This document shows positions 1-10,400 of a stretch of 64,000 nucleotides of DNA, piece by piece. The stretch is from CAVVZJ01 sp963752755. GTDB taxonomy: Bacteria > Planctomycetota > Planctomycetia > Isosphaerales > Isosphaeraceae. The stretch spans positions 84,236 to 148,235 of the forward strand of contig CAVVZJ010000008.1 of NCBI GenBank assembly GCA_963752755.1, in the 5' to 3' direction. Under the pieces are notes generated by a model. The model did no database searches and was not told the DNA's origin. It was given only the letters and a program-made list of their open reading frames with translations. The translations under genes and the position numbers were made by a program. The number at the start of each line of letters is the position of its first letter. Position 1 is the stretch's first letter.

Positions 1-277
1 CGGAAAAGTCGATCGACTCGTAACCCGCGTAGAAGGCGTCGATGACCCCCGGCCCGACCTTGCGGCTGCCGCGGTCGGCGCGGCGGACGACGCGGATGAA
101 CTCGTGCCGCGCGGCGTACTCGTCGAGGATCGCCGGCGTCTCATCGGTGGAACCGTCATCGACGATCACCCAGAGGTCCGGCGGCACGCTCTGGTGGACG
201 ACGCTGTCGAGCGTGCGGCGGGCGTAGGCGGCCTCGTCACGGCAGGGGGTGATCAGGCAGTATTTGGGTCGCTTCAT
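1..277 (-). CDS. Glycosyltransferase family 2, partial (3' end outside window)
   Basis: Only the N-terminal 92 residues are present; the gene runs off the window's left edge. It starts MKRPKYCLITPCRDEA, then V-V-H-Q-S-V-P-P and the nucleotide-binding signature WVIVDDGSTDET, which is the GT-A fold of family 2 glycosyltransferases. It should transfer a sugar from an NDP-sugar to a growing polysaccharide at the cytoplasmic membrane. Its ATG overlaps the stop of the upstream GT2 gene by four bases (ATGA), which indicates translational coupling in one operon. Donor and acceptor cannot be told from the sequence. Confidence 0.8.
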   Translation of the reverse strand, partial: MKRPKYCLITPCRDEAAYARRTLDSVVHQSVPPDLWVIVDDGSTDETPAILDEYAARHEFIRVVRRADRGSRKVGPGVIDAFYAGYESIDFS

Positions 278-1215
278 GATCCCAAACGCTCCTCGGCCAG
301 GACGGGGGCGACGGCCGGCCGGGTCGAAGCCGCCGGCCGCGGTGGGCTCAGGCCCAGAGGGAACCGGACCAGGGTCGAGGCCAGGACCCGAGCGTGGATG
401 CGGTCGTGACGCCGCCCTGGCCGGACCAGGGAACGGGCCCAGCAGCGCGGCAGGTCCAGCGCCAGGAGCAGCCAGAGGCCGACCATCTCCAGGGCCGGCC
501 GATGGCGAGCGAACCAGCGGAACTGCCCGTGGAGGAACCAGGCATGAAGGTCGGCGCGCCGACTGGCGTCGGCTCCCCCGCCGCTGGCGCCTCCGAAATG
601 ACGCACGTGGGCCCCTTCGTAAGGCCGCGCCTCCCAGCCGTCTCGAAGCAGGCGGGCGGATAAGTCCGCATCCTCCCAGTACATGAAATAGGCGTCGTCA
701 AGTCGGCCGCCGACCGCCTCGAGCGCCTGACGGCGGAGGACCAGGGCCGTGCCCGGCAGCCAGACCTCGCCGGCCGACTCCGGCCGTGGTGGCCGGTCCA
801 GGACGGCGCGGGCGATGGCACCCAGACTCGGCAACGGGTGACGATTGACCTGCGGCCGCCCGTCAAGGCCGATCAACCGAGGGCTGATCGCGCCGAGCGT
901 CGGCTCGGATTCCAGCTCCGCGACGCAGCGACTCAGGGCGTCGTCCTCGAGGACCGTATCGGAGTTCAAGAGCACCAGATATGGACCGCTCGCCTGCTCG
1001 ATCCCGACGTTATTCGCGCCGGCGAAGCCCCGGTTCTCGGACAACGCGATCAGCGTCACTCCGGCGAATGATTCGCGGACCATCTCCGGCGAGCCGTCGC
1101 GGCTGCCGTTGTCCACCACGATCACCTCGGCGCCCGGCTCGTGCCGCTCCAGCGAAGCCAGGCAGTCGCGGAGCAAGTCGCGGGTGTTGTAGCTGACGAT
1201 CACGACCGAGAACAT
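274..1215 (-). CDS. Glycosyltransferase family 2 (rhamnosyltransferase-like)
   Basis: The protein begins MFSVVIVSYNTRDLL, typical of GT2 enzymes of the WbbL/rhamnosyl type. It has VIVVDNGSRDGS (nucleotide binding), LLNSDTVLEDDAL (DxD-like metal site) and the acceptor-side YFMYWEDADLSARL. The C-terminal 60 residues are Arg/Pro rich after a hydrophobic LWLLLALDL stretch that could sit at the membrane. I chose the ATG at 1215 because GGGAG lies about seven bases upstream; a TTG five codons earlier is possible. It overlaps the preceding GT4 gene by 16 bases and the next GT2 by four, so the three are one transcription unit. Confidence 0.85.
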   Translation of the reverse strand: MFSVVIVSYNTRDLLRDCLASLERHEPGAEVIVVDNGSRDGSPEMVRESFAGVTLIALSENRGFAGANNVGIEQASGPYLVLLNSDTVLEDDALSRCVAELESEPTLGAISPRLIGLDGRPQVNRHPLPSLGAIARAVLDRPPRPESAGEVWLPGTALVLRRQALEAVGGRLDDAYFMYWEDADLSARLLRDGWEARPYEGAHVRHFGGASGGGADASRRADLHAWFLHGQFRWFARHRPALEMVGLWLLLALDLPRCWARSLVRPGRRHDRIHARVLASTLVRFPLGLSPPRPAASTRPAVAPVLAEERLGS

Positions 1216-2453
1216 GGCGTCTCCCGGCAAATCTCGCGGAGAAAATCGCGATAGCGTCCCGCCCGCACCTCCCAGCCCCAGCCCTCGGCCATGCGCGACC
1301 GGGCCTCCCGACCGAGTCGGCTCCCGATCTCCGGCTCCAGGGCTTGGCCCAGCGCCTCGGCCACGGCGCCCGCGTCGCTGGCGTCCACGTAAAGGGCCGC
1401 CTCGCCGAGCGTCTGCCGGGTCACCGGGTTGTCATCCACGACCTCCGGCAAGCCCGAGCCGGCGGCCTCCAGATAGACATTGGCCGACGGCTCGACGCAG
1501 CTCAGGTGCGAGAACGCGTCGGCCCGGCGGTACAAAGCCGGCATCCGTCCACGGGGCACGGCCCCCAGAAAGCGGTGCCGGTCCGGTAAAAGTGCTTCGG
1601 CCCTGGCCGTCAACCGGCCCCGCTCCGGACCATCGCCCGCGATCACCAGGAAAACCTCGGGCCGACGCGCGGCGGCTTCGATGGCGACGGCCACGTTCTT
1701 CGAGGCGATCAGGGCACTCGCCACCAGAACCAGCGGCCTCCCCGTCGGCAGCGGTCCGCCCGGCAAGCCGGAGAGGTCCTCGACCTCTCCGGGCCGGCGC
1801 GGCCGGAAGGTCTCCAGGTCCACACCATTGGGGATCAAGGCCGTCCGGTAACGTTCGCGGTGCTGTTCGTAGTAAACCTGGTTCGTGCAGACCAGGCCAT
1901 CGCACCGGAAGAAGCGGTATTCCGAGTTCCGCGCCCGGGCCATCCAGTCACCGTTCTGGGTCACGAAGATCAGGCGCGGCCGACGCCGTCCCCCCGCTTT
2001 CTGCAAGTACCAGTTGACGAACGGATACGTGCAACTCAGCACGGCGTCAAATCGCCGTGGATCGAAGGTCCGACTCAGCCAGAGCCCCAGGGTGAAGGTC
2101 AACTCCTCGTACTCGTATTCGCTCCGGAGCGGCGGGATCCCCGGCCAGCGTTCGAAGCGATCACGACTCACGCAGGCAATCCGGTGCAGGGGGGCCGGCG
2201 GCCTGGAATCGACCCCATCCAGACCCTCGACTCCGGACCCGAAGAGTTCGATCTCCAGGTCCGGATACCGGGACAGCCCCCGGGCAATCTCAAAAAATGC
2301 CGTCTCGGCTCCACGGCGAACCCGCCCCAAACCTGGCAGGACCATCGCCACGCGAAGGGGACGCTCCAGGCCCTCGGTGGAGGGGCGAGATCGGCCGTCC
2401 CGAACCACGGCCATCGACGAAGCCGGCCTCGACGTTTTCCCAATCGATGCCAT
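1200..2453 (-). CDS. Glycosyltransferase family 4 (GT-B fold)
   Basis: About 417 residues, the normal size for a GT4/GT1-superfamily transferase. The N-terminal Rossmann domain starts at VAMVLPGLGRVRRGAE. The C-terminal donor domain has PNGVDLETFRP, LVASALIASKNVAVAIEAA, VIAGDGPERGRL and the late block VEPSANVYLEAAGSGLPEVV, where the E-x7-E pattern is recognisable. It should add one sugar of the exopolysaccharide repeat on the cytoplasmic face. Start at MASIGKT; a TTG four codons upstream is an alternative. It precedes two GT2 genes with overlaps and follows the WecG-type gene by about 50 bases. Confidence 0.87.
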   Translation of the reverse strand: MASIGKTSRPASSMAVVRDGRSRPSTEGLERPLRVAMVLPGLGRVRRGAETAFFEIARGLSRYPDLEIELFGSGVEGLDGVDSRPPAPLHRIACVSRDRFERWPGIPPLRSEYEYEELTFTLGLWLSRTFDPRRFDAVLSCTYPFVNWYLQKAGGRRRPRLIFVTQNGDWMARARNSEYRFFRCDGLVCTNQVYYEQHRERYRTALIPNGVDLETFRPRRPGEVEDLSGLPGGPLPTGRPLVLVASALIASKNVAVAIEAAARRPEVFLVIAGDGPERGRLTARAEALLPDRHRFLGAVPRGRMPALYRRADAFSHLSCVEPSANVYLEAAGSGLPEVVDDNPVTRQTLGEAALYVDASDAGAVAEALGQALEPEIGSRLGREARSRMAEGWGWEVRAGRYRDFLREICRETPCSRS

Positions 2454-2503
2454 GATTTTCTCCAAAATATACCTGTTAATAAAAGTTTAATTAAAAGTGA
2501 TTT

Positions 2504-3322
2504 TCAAGTATTTTGGTCGAGTCTTCGAGGTGTCCCGCGCAGGGGGCCGCCAGCCTTGCCGCCGACCAGGTCTTGGGTAATCATCCGCAGCAGGTAGCGA
2601 GCGTTGGCGGCGTATCGAGGAGCGAGCCGCCTTGGCTCCAGAGACAGGCGGTAGGCCCATTCCATGCCGATCTTCTGGACCCAGCGCGGCGCCCGGCGGA
2701 CCCGGCCGGCGATGAAGTCGAGGCTGGCGCCGACCTGCACGCAGACCGGCACCCCCAGGCTCTCCAGGTGCCGGGCGATCCAGAGCTCACCCTTGGGCTG
2801 GCCGTAGGCGACGAACAGCAGGTGCGGCCGCGCCTCGCGGATCTGCGCCAGCAGTCGCTCGTGCTCCTCGTCGCCGAGGCCCCGGTGCGGCGGGCAGGCC
2901 GTGCCGGCGACCTCCAGACCCGGGTACAGGTCGGCCAGCCGCCTGGCCGCCGCGTCGGCGACCCCCTCGGCGCCGCCGAGCAGGAAGACCCGGTGCCCGC
3001 GCGCCGCGGCACGCTCGCAGAGGTCGTAGATCAGGTCCGAGCCGGCCACCCGCTCGGGCAAGGGCGACCGCTTCCAACGCGACGCCCAGACGATCGGCGC
3101 ACCGTCGGCCAGGATGAACGCGGCGCGGGCGTTGACCGCGCGCAGCTCGGCCTGCTCGTGCGAGAGCATCGCGTAGTGCGCGTTGGCCGTGATGAAGAAC
3201 GACGGCCGGCCCGACTCGGCCAGCAAGGCCGCGGCGTCGGCCGCCTGGGCGCGGGTCCAGGGGGCGAACGGCACGCCCCAGATCCAGACCGGCTGGCTCA
3301 TCGCGGCGCCCTCCGGCGTCAT
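2504..3322 (-). CDS. WecG/TagA/CpsF family glycosyltransferase (GT26)
   Basis: The 272-residue protein has the whole GT26 signature: FFITANAHYAML, ILADGAPIVWASRW, GSDLIYDLCERA, VFLLGGAEGVA, LFVAYGQPKGELWI and GASLDFIAGRVRRAPRWVQ, ending in EWAYRLSLEPRR. Family members transfer ManNAc, ManNAcA or a related sugar onto an undecaprenyl-linked acceptor, normally the second step after the priming transferase. The ATG overlaps the stop of the upstream exosortase gene (ATGA, 3319-3322). A second ATG seven codons in is possible. The membrane-targeting C-terminal helix is retained, so it should act at the inner membrane. Confidence 0.9.
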   Translation of the reverse strand: MTPEGAAMSQPVWIWGVPFAPWTRAQAADAAALLAESGRPSFFITANAHYAMLSHEQAELRAVNARAAFILADGAPIVWASRWKRSPLPERVAGSDLIYDLCERAAARGHRVFLLGGAEGVADAAARRLADLYPGLEVAGTACPPHRGLGDEEHERLLAQIREARPHLLFVAYGQPKGELWIARHLESLGVPVCVQVGASLDFIAGRVRRAPRWVQKIGMEWAYRLSLEPRRLAPRYAANARYLLRMITQDLVGGKAGGPLRGTPRRLDQNT

Positions 3323-4328
3323 CGACCACGCCCCTTCCGGTCGAGGCTCCGGGCCGGGATCATCACCAGTTGCGGCGACGGCCGACGCGACGGCGGCTCG
3401 GGCGGCGGCGGCTCACTCGGCACCTCGGTGACCAATCGCGACATCCAGACCAACTCCAGGCCCACGAGCACCATCGCCAGCGGCATCATCAGCCAGCCGG
3501 CCAGCTCGTGAGCGAACTTCCGACCGGCCTCGTTGCCGAACATCTGGTACGCCCCGGCCGTGGCCACGATCCGGATCGTGTTGCAGAGCAAGGCGATCGG
3601 CACGATGCTCGCCAGCAGCATCCACCGCTTCCAGCGCGCTCCATCGCGATCAGCAGACTCGTGGCGGTCACCGTGGCCGCCAGGCTGACCAGCATGGCCA
3701 GGCCGCTGCAGGCGCGGGCCACTTCCAGTTGCTCGGAGCCGAGGACGATCACGTTGCCCTGGTTGATCACCCAGTAGCCCAGCAGCCGCAGCAGCGCGCA
3801 GCTGACCCGCGCCGCCAGCCCTTGCAGCGGCAGCGAGAGCCGATCGTCGTAGTTGCCGGGGATCGTCAGCATGAACACGAGGAAGGCGGCCGCCGGCCAG
3901 GTCCGCCGCAGGGTCGGCCAGCCGACACCGCTCAGCAGCAGGGCCGCCGCGGCGGGCACGATCGTGGCCGTCTCGAGCCAGTACTCGCCCCGTTGATAAA
4001 GCGCCGCCCGCGCCCCCAGGATCAAGGCCAGGCCAACCGGGCCCCAGGGCGTGGGCCGCGGCGCCGGGTCCTCGGGACCCGGCCAGAGCCGCCAGAGCAG
4101 GACCAAGGCGACCGGGATCACGAGGATGCCATGCGAGTAGTCCGAGTCGGTGGACCAGGTCTCGGCCAGTTGCCACAGGTTCGGCGCGTAGGCTCCGAAG
4201 AAGATCACGCCCAGGCCGAGGGCCCCGAGCACCATCACCGCCCGCGACCGGTCGCGGACGGCGACCGATCCCGCCTTGGAGGCGATCGGGGCCGGGTCAT
4301 GGGTCGTCGGTGCTTGCGAGTCAGTCAC
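3319..4328 (-). pseudogene. Exosortase/archaeosortase family protease, one frame change
   Basis: The first part (GTG 4328 to about 3640) has a hydrophilic N-terminus, several membrane helices and the active-site Cys in VARACSGLAML. After a one-base frame change near 3636-3648 (LLIAMER to RWKRWML) the protein continues with CNTIRIVATAG, supplying the conserved Arg, and GRKFAHELAGWL, supplying the His. Together these form the Cys-Arg-His exosortase triad. The family cleaves and probably anchors PEP-CTERM proteins at the outer surface; at least three such proteins lie in this window. No stop interrupts either frame, so the shift is likely a sequencing indel. It precedes the WecG gene with an ATGA overlap. 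Confidence 0.85.
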
Positions 4329-4380
4329 GGCATCACCTCAGTCACGGCATCACCTCGTCAGTCACGGCATCACCTCGTCG
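4320..4380 (-). promoter_or_regulatory. Tandem triplicated ribosome-binding site/start codon of the exosortase gene
   Basis: On the minus strand the unit GAGGTGATGCCGTGACT occurs three times in a row (spacings 20 and 17 bases). Each unit holds a good Shine-Dalgarno (GAGGTGA) followed by GTG. Only the most downstream GTG opens the exosortase frame. The two upstream starts each read a mini-ORF of a few codons ending ATG-CCG-TGA, where the TGA overlaps the next GTG (GTGA). This could couple or damp translation, or simply reflect replication slippage. Confidence 0.6.
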
Positions 4381-4563
4381 CCGCGGGCTGACCACCGAAG
4401 GTTTCGGGAACGCGGCCGGCTCGCCCGTCCGCACGCGTGCGCACGCCGTCCTCGTGGGGCCACGGTGGTCTCCATCGGGCCCCGGGGGCGGGGCCCGACG
4501 AATCGCGACAGTCCTGGAGGACGGCTTGGGCGACATCTCGGGACGCTTCGTCCGGGCGTTGGC

Positions 4564-6918
4564 TCAGACGTCCTTAGCCGGGGTCCGCCGGTGGCTCGAT
4601 TGATACTGGTAAGCGTAGCTCGGGTAGTGCATGCCCGAAGGGCGGACGCCGTTGATGGCGACGCCCAGCAGCGGCAGGCCGGCGTTGTCGAGCAGCCGAC
4701 GGGCTCGCTCCAGCAGCGGCAGGCGGCTCTCGTCGTGCCGCGTCGCGAGCAGGACGCCGTCGGCCCAGCGACCCAGAATCAGCGCGTCGGGCACCGGTAG
4801 GATCGGCGGCGTGTCGATCAGGATCACGTCGAAGCTCCGCCGGAGCCGTTCGACGGTCTCACGCAGCCGTGGTCCCTCGAGCACCCGCCCCGGGTTGGTC
4901 ACCGGCCCGCCGGCGGCCAGCAGCTTGCAGCCGCTGACCTGGGGCAGATCCACCAGCACGCTCTCCAGCGCCGCCTCGCCCCGCAGCACTTCGCTGAGGC
5001 CCGCCGACTCGGCCAGATCGAAAACCCGGCCCAGCGAGGCCCGACGCAGGTCGGCGTCGATCAGCAGCGTCGCCAGCCCCGCGTCGGCGCAGCGGGCGGC
5101 CAGCTGGGCCGCCAGCGTCGTCTTGCCCTCGCCACCCACGGCGCTGGTGATCATCACGCAGCGGCCCCAGCCCGGGTCCGCCGCGTCGCCGCAGAGGGCG
5201 ACCCGCAGATGGTCGATCCGGTGGGCGAACTCCTCGAGCTGCTCGCCCGGGTCGGGCGGCGGCCGGCGGTTCAGCCGGCCGACGCCCGCCACCGGCTGCG
5301 GCCGGGGCAGGGGGGGGATCGCATAAACCTCCGTCTGCACCCGCCGCGACAGATCGTCCGGGCAGTCCACCCGCCGCGACCGGATCTCCAGCAACGTGAA
5401 CAGACCCAGCACCGAGAACAGCACGCCCAGCGGCGCCATCGCCAGCAGCTTCGGCCGCTTGTCCGAGATCGGCGCCTTGGTCGGCATCGCCTCGTCGATC
5501 TTGAGGATCTGGCTCCGCCCCCGCGACTCGTAGTGCAGTGCCTCCAGCCGCCGGTCCACGACCGCCTGCATGCTCCGCAACTGTTGCAGGTCGGCCTGAA
5601 GGAAGGCGATCTTCACCGCGTCGGTCCCCTGCTGGCGGTTGATCACATCGAGCTGCGCCAGCATCGACTCCAGCCGCGCCTTGGTCGCCCGCAGGGTGTC
5701 CACCCGCGCGGCCGCCTCCTCCAGCGTGCGATCGACCGGGGCCGCGACGTTGGCCGGCCCCGGTTGGGCCGCCGGTTGGGCGGCGAGCCGACGGAGCTGC
5801 TCCAGCTTCTCCGCGTGGAGCCGGTTGTACCGCTCAACCAGGGCTTGCTGGTTCGCCCGGAAACGCTTCACCGACACCTCGTTCCGCGGGTGCCTCGCCA
5901 GCCGCGACGCCGCGGCGACCTGCCGGCCGGCCTCATCGATCTGAGCCCGCAGCGCGGCCAGGTCGCCGTCCTGGCGAAGTTGCCACTCGATTGACGAGCC
6001 GATTCCTCCCGGCGACGCCGACGCCGAGACGCTCCGGCCTCGCTCCCGGACCGCCTGGTCCCGCCGCCGGGCCTCCAGATGGGCCTCCGCCTCGACCAGG
6101 TCGATATTGACCCCGACCAGTTGCTCGCGGATCTTCCGGTACTCGTCAATCGTGACGCTCAGCCGCGAGGCCGGGGTCCGGGCCTGGGTCTGGGCCTGGC
6201 CCCCCAACGTCCCCGTTGCCTCGGTGACGAGGCCGCCGGCCGGCTCGAAGTTCCCGTTCGCGGCCAGGCTCATCCATTCCTTCTGCTTGGTCTCGACCTG
6301 CTCTTTCAGTTGCTCGTGGAACTCGGTCAGGCGTTTGATCTGATCCTCGTTGATGCTCTCCGACCAATCCGAGTCGGCCTTCAGGTACGCGTCCACGACC
6401 GCGTTGACGACCCCGGCGGCCTCCTCCGACGAGCTCGAACTCATCGAGATCCGGATCAGATTCGACCCCGGCACGATCCCGACGATCAGCTCCAACCGGA
6501 TCGCCGTCACCACGTCGGGCGAGAGCCGGATGATCGGGAAGCCAGCGACCTCCGGGTCCTTCGACGCGGCCAGCAAGACGTTCGTGCTGGTGATCAACTG
6601 CACCTGCGTCTCGAGGAAGGTGGGGTCGTGGCTGACGACCGTGCTGAACGGGTCGGCACCGACCGGATCGACCCGCAGCAGACTCATGGCCTCGTAGCTC
6701 GGCTTGAACTTCAGATAGATGAAGCCGGCCGCGGCGGCGCTGCCGATGACCCAGAGCGTCAGGATCTGCCACCAGTGCCGCAGCACGCCCCGCACCAGCA
6801 CCCGCGGGTTCAGCGGCGGCCCGGCCGGGGCCTCCGCCCGCGCCGGAGACCCGCCTCCGCGCCGGATCGGCGTCGTGCGGAGCAGCTCAATCGATCGGGA
6901 GGCGTCTCGAGTATCCAT
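4564..6918 (-). CDS. Wzz/BY-kinase fusion: polysaccharide chain-length determinant with tyrosine autokinase
   Basis: A 784-residue fusion. The N-terminal half is a Wzz domain: a membrane helix (WWQILTLWVIGSAAAAGFIY), FKPSYEAMSLLRV, then a long periplasmic coiled coil rich in Arg/Glu/Leu, then a second helix (LLAMAPLGVLFSVLGLFTLL). The C-terminal half is a CpsD/CapB P-loop kinase with ITSAVGGEGKTTLAAQL (Walker A), LLIDADLRRASLG (A') and VILIDTPPILPVPDA (Walker B). The tail has a tyrosine cluster, YPSYAYQYQ, the expected autophosphorylation site. It controls export and chain length of the polysaccharide. ATG 6918 starts MDTRDASRS; an in-frame upstream extension is less likely. Confidence 0.9.
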   Translation of the reverse strand: MDTRDASRSIELLRTTPIRRGGGSPARAEAPAGPPLNPRVLVRGVLRHWWQILTLWVIGSAAAAGFIYLKFKPSYEAMSLLRVDPVGADPFSTVVSHDPTFLETQVQLITSTNVLLAASKDPEVAGFPIIRLSPDVVTAIRLELIVGIVPGSNLIRISMSSSSSEEAAGVVNAVVDAYLKADSDWSESINEDQIKRLTEFHEQLKEQVETKQKEWMSLAANGNFEPAGGLVTEATGTLGGQAQTQARTPASRLSVTIDEYRKIREQLVGVNIDLVEAEAHLEARRRDQAVRERGRSVSASASPGGIGSSIEWQLRQDGDLAALRAQIDEAGRQVAAASRLARHPRNEVSVKRFRANQQALVERYNRLHAEKLEQLRRLAAQPAAQPGPANVAAPVDRTLEEAAARVDTLRATKARLESMLAQLDVINRQQGTDAVKIAFLQADLQQLRSMQAVVDRRLEALHYESRGRSQILKIDEAMPTKAPISDKRPKLLAMAPLGVLFSVLGLFTLLEIRSRRVDCPDDLSRRVQTEVYAIPPLPRPQPVAGVGRLNRRPPPDPGEQLEEFAHRIDHLRVALCGDAADPGWGRCVMITSAVGGEGKTTLAAQLAARCADAGLATLLIDADLRRASLGRVFDLAESAGLSEVLRGEAALESVLVDLPQVSGCKLLAAGGPVTNPGRVLEGPRLRETVERLRRSFDVILIDTPPILPVPDALILGRWADGVLLATRHDESRLPLLERARRLLDNAGLPLLGVAINGVRPSGMHYPSYAYQYQSSHRRTPAKDV

Positions 6919-7439
6919 CGGAGGGGCTTCGCCTGGGATCGTGGAGTGGGCTTCGAAAAGGAGCCGCCTCGGTCGCGGCCCCGGCGGCTCCATCCGGGCA
7001 TCACTGCGTGTCCGCCATCAGCGCGGACTGGGTGTTTGCGTTACGGATGTTTGGTCCCGCCGTGACAGACCGCGGCGGGTCCCTGCTTTTATGGCCGTGC
7101 GGCCGGGCTACGGGGTTGTTCTCTTTTGGTGGATTTGGCAAACTATCAATGGCGTTCCGATTGGTTCAAGATCGCATTCTACCGGGGTTGGCCGCGGCGC
7201 GTCAAACCGCAAATGGACGATTCATGTCAGGTTTTCGAGGCCGCGATGCCCGTTCGCGACGGTGCCGGCGTCGGCCGCGGACCCAATCCTCAAAATCCCA
7301 TGTCAAGACTTGACAGCTTGTATTCCCCGAGCCGTAACATGGTCGGGTGCGTGCAGCCGGCCTGACGCGCTCGAGCGGTCCCCTGGCCTGGGTCTCCGGG
7401 CCACCGCGATGCGATGGCGCCTCCAGTGGAGCAAGAACC
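6919..7439. other. Divergent intergenic region between autokinase and TPR genes
   Basis: About 520 bases with no supported gene. It is less GC rich around 7080-7330 than its surroundings, as expected for a promoter region serving both directions. On the plus strand TTGACA (7310-7315) and TAACAT (7335-7340) resemble a sigma-70 promoter for the TPR gene, but the 19-base spacing is long, so the match is weak. No hairpin or repeat stood out. Confidence 0.4.
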
Positions 7440-10400
7440 GTGACCGCACCCCGAAGCGCAACCAAGCGGCTGAACGTCCGGTACCTGCTGGCCTCCCTGG
7501 CCGTCTTGATGCTGCTCGGTCTGACTTTGTTCGGCCTGAAGTTTTTCCAGGGTCGCTTGGTCCGCGCCGACGCCCTGGCCCAGGTCCGCGCTCTGGTCGA
7601 GGAGGGCCGCGGCGGCCTGGCGCTGCAGCACCTCGACCAGTACCTCACCATGGCCCCCGAGGACGTCGAGGCCCTGGACATCCAGGCCGAGCTGCTGGCC
7701 AAGCTGGCCAGCTCGCCCGGCCAGATCCTGCACGCCGCCCAGGTCAACGACCGCCTGCTCCGCCTCGACCCGGACGGCCCCGACCGCGACGCCACCCGTC
7801 GACGCCTGGTCCAGCTCTACGTCCTCTACAGCGACCTCTACCACTCCAGCGCGTTGTTCCAGGACGTGCCGGAGCTGGCCGCCGGTGAGCTGCGCTACCG
7901 CGCCGCCGAGGCGATCGCCCGCCAGCTCATCGCCAAGAACCCCGACGATCCGGAGGCCCACCGCCTCCTGGGCATGGCTCTGGAGGGCATGGCCTCGCCC
8001 GACAATCCCAAGGCCGTGGCCGAGGTCGTCGCCCAGTATGAGAAGGCCCTGAAGCTCGACCCCGGTGACCTGGAAGCGGCCGGTCGGCTCGCCCGGCTGC
8101 TGGCCGAGGATCGCAAGGACCCGGCCGCCGCCGAGCGGGTCCTCGACGCCCTGCTCGCCGCCCGGCCCGACGCGCCGGAGGTCCGTCTGCTCCGCTACCG
8201 GTACTTCCGGCAGCGCCGCCGGTTTGACCCGGCCGCCGCCGAGATCGAGGCGGCCACCCGCCTGGCCCCCGACGACCCGGCCGTCCGCCTGACCGCCGCC
8301 GAGGATGCCCTGCAACGTGGCGACCCGGCCGTCGCCAGACGCCACCTCGAAGCCCTCGGGTCCGAGCACCGCGACGATCTCCGCGTCCGGATGCTCACCG
8401 GCCTGATCGACTTCAGCGAGGAACGTCCCCTGGATGCGATCGACGAGTGGCGGCAGGGCCTGATCGCCACCCAGGGCACCAGCGCCGACCTGACCTGGTG
8501 GTTGTCCTACTCCCTACTCCGCCTGGGCCGCGTCGAGGACGCCAAGCCGCTCCTGAATCAGTACCTCCGCCTGGTCGGCGACGAGACCGACCCCCGCCTG
8601 TTGCTGCTCCGAGCCCTGATGGCCGAGTCCAGCGGCCAGCCCGCCGAGGCCGTCCAGATTCTCGAAGAACTCCAACCCAAGCTCGGCGGCCCGCTCCAGG
8701 AGAAGCTCTACCTGGCCCTGGGACGCTGCTACCTGGCCCTCGAGGATCGGGATAAGGCCCTCGACGCGCTCCGGCAGGCAACCCGACACGCCCAGGCCGG
8801 CTCGGTCCAGCCACGGCTGACCCTGGCCCGGACCCTCATGCAGCAACAACGCGACCCGGACGCGGCCATCAGCGCCATCAAGGAGGGCCTGGCCGCGTCC
8901 CCCAACGAGCCCGAGCTGCTCATCGCCCTGGCCGAGGCCCAGCTCAGCCGCCAGAAAGCCTTGCCCGCCGCCCAGCGCCGCTGGGCCGTCTTTGACGCCG
9001 CCCTCGCCCGCGCCGCCAAGGCGGCTCCCAGACAACACCGCCGTGGTCCTGATGCGGGCCGACCGGCTGGCCCTCGACAACCAGCTCGAACCGGCCGCCG
9101 CCTTGCTCGAGCCGGCGGCCATCCACAACCCCCGCGACACCCGCCTCTGGATCGCCCGCGCCGAGGCCCTCAGCCGCCTGGGACGGTCCGCCGAGGCCCT
9201 CGCCTGGCTCCAGCGCGCCGCCCAGCCAAAGGCCGCCGGCGACGTCGCCGCGATCCGACTGGCCCAGGCCCGCCTGCTGCTCGCCGACGGCCGCGGCCGC
9301 GAAGCCCGCGAGGGGCTCCGCCGCGACTTTCAGAACCTCGACGACGACCAGCGACCCCTCGTGCTCCAGGCCCTCGGCCAGCTCGCCGCCGCCCAAGGTG
9401 ACGCCGAGACCGCCCGCGACGCCTACCACGCCTGGGCCCGGCTCCAGCCCAAGGACCCCCGGCCCCGACTGGCCGCCCTCGAGCTCGCCCTGAGCCTCGG
9501 TGATCTCACCCGCGTCCCCGACCTGCTTGAGGACCTTCGCCGGGTCACCGGCGACGCCGATCCGATCGACCTCACCGCCCGGGCCGACGTGATCCTCCGC
9601 ACCGACCCCGAACACCCCGAACGGGCCGTGCCCATCGTCAAGGCCCTCCTGGCCCGGGACCCCGATCGGCCGCTCACCCACCTGCTCCGCGGCCGGCTCC
9701 TCGAACGCCAGGGCCAGCCTCGACGACGCCCTGGACGCCTACCGACGCGCCTGGGACGGCGGCGTCGCCTCGGCCTACGCCCCCCTGGCCACCCTGCTGG
9801 CCCGCACCAGCGCTACGACCAGCTGGCGGCCTTGCAGAAGCCCGACCGCGCCTTCCAGCTCGGCGGCCTGGCCGCCCTGGCCTCCTGGCAGGCCGGCGAC
9901 CCCGACCAGACCGCCCGCTTCGTCGCCCAGGCCGTCCAGGACCGCCCCGAGGGCCTCGACGTCGGCTCCTGGCAGGCCCGACTGCTCGACGCCATCGGCC
10001 ATGACCGCGACGCCGAGGCCGCCCTCCGCGGCCGCGTCCAGGAACGCCCCGACCAGGCCGAGCCCTGGATCACCTTGATCCGCTTCCTCGCCGAGCACGG
10101 CCGGCTCGACGACGCCCGACGGGTCGCCGACGACGCCCGCCGACGCGTCCAGACCGAACGGCCCGAACTCTTCCAGGCCGAGTGCCTGATGGCCCTGCAC
10201 GACTGGGTCGCCACCGACCGGGCCGTCGCCAACGCCTTGAAACGCTGGCCCGACGACCCCAAGGTCCACATCGCCGCCGCTCAGTATTATGAGGAGACGG
10301 GCCGGCCCCGCCCGCTCGGTCGAGCACCTCGCAGCAGGCCCAGCGGCTCGACCCGAAAGACCGCGACGTCGCCCGCGAGCTGGCCGTCCAGCTCGCCAGG

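Noticed and set aside
3319..4328. Programmed frameshift in the exosortase gene
   Set aside because: No slippery sequence at the change point and many other genes in the window shift; an indel is simpler.
7310..7340. TTGACA/TAACAT as a confident sigma-70 promoter
   Set aside because: Spacing of 19 bases and a weak -10 box; kept only as a remark.
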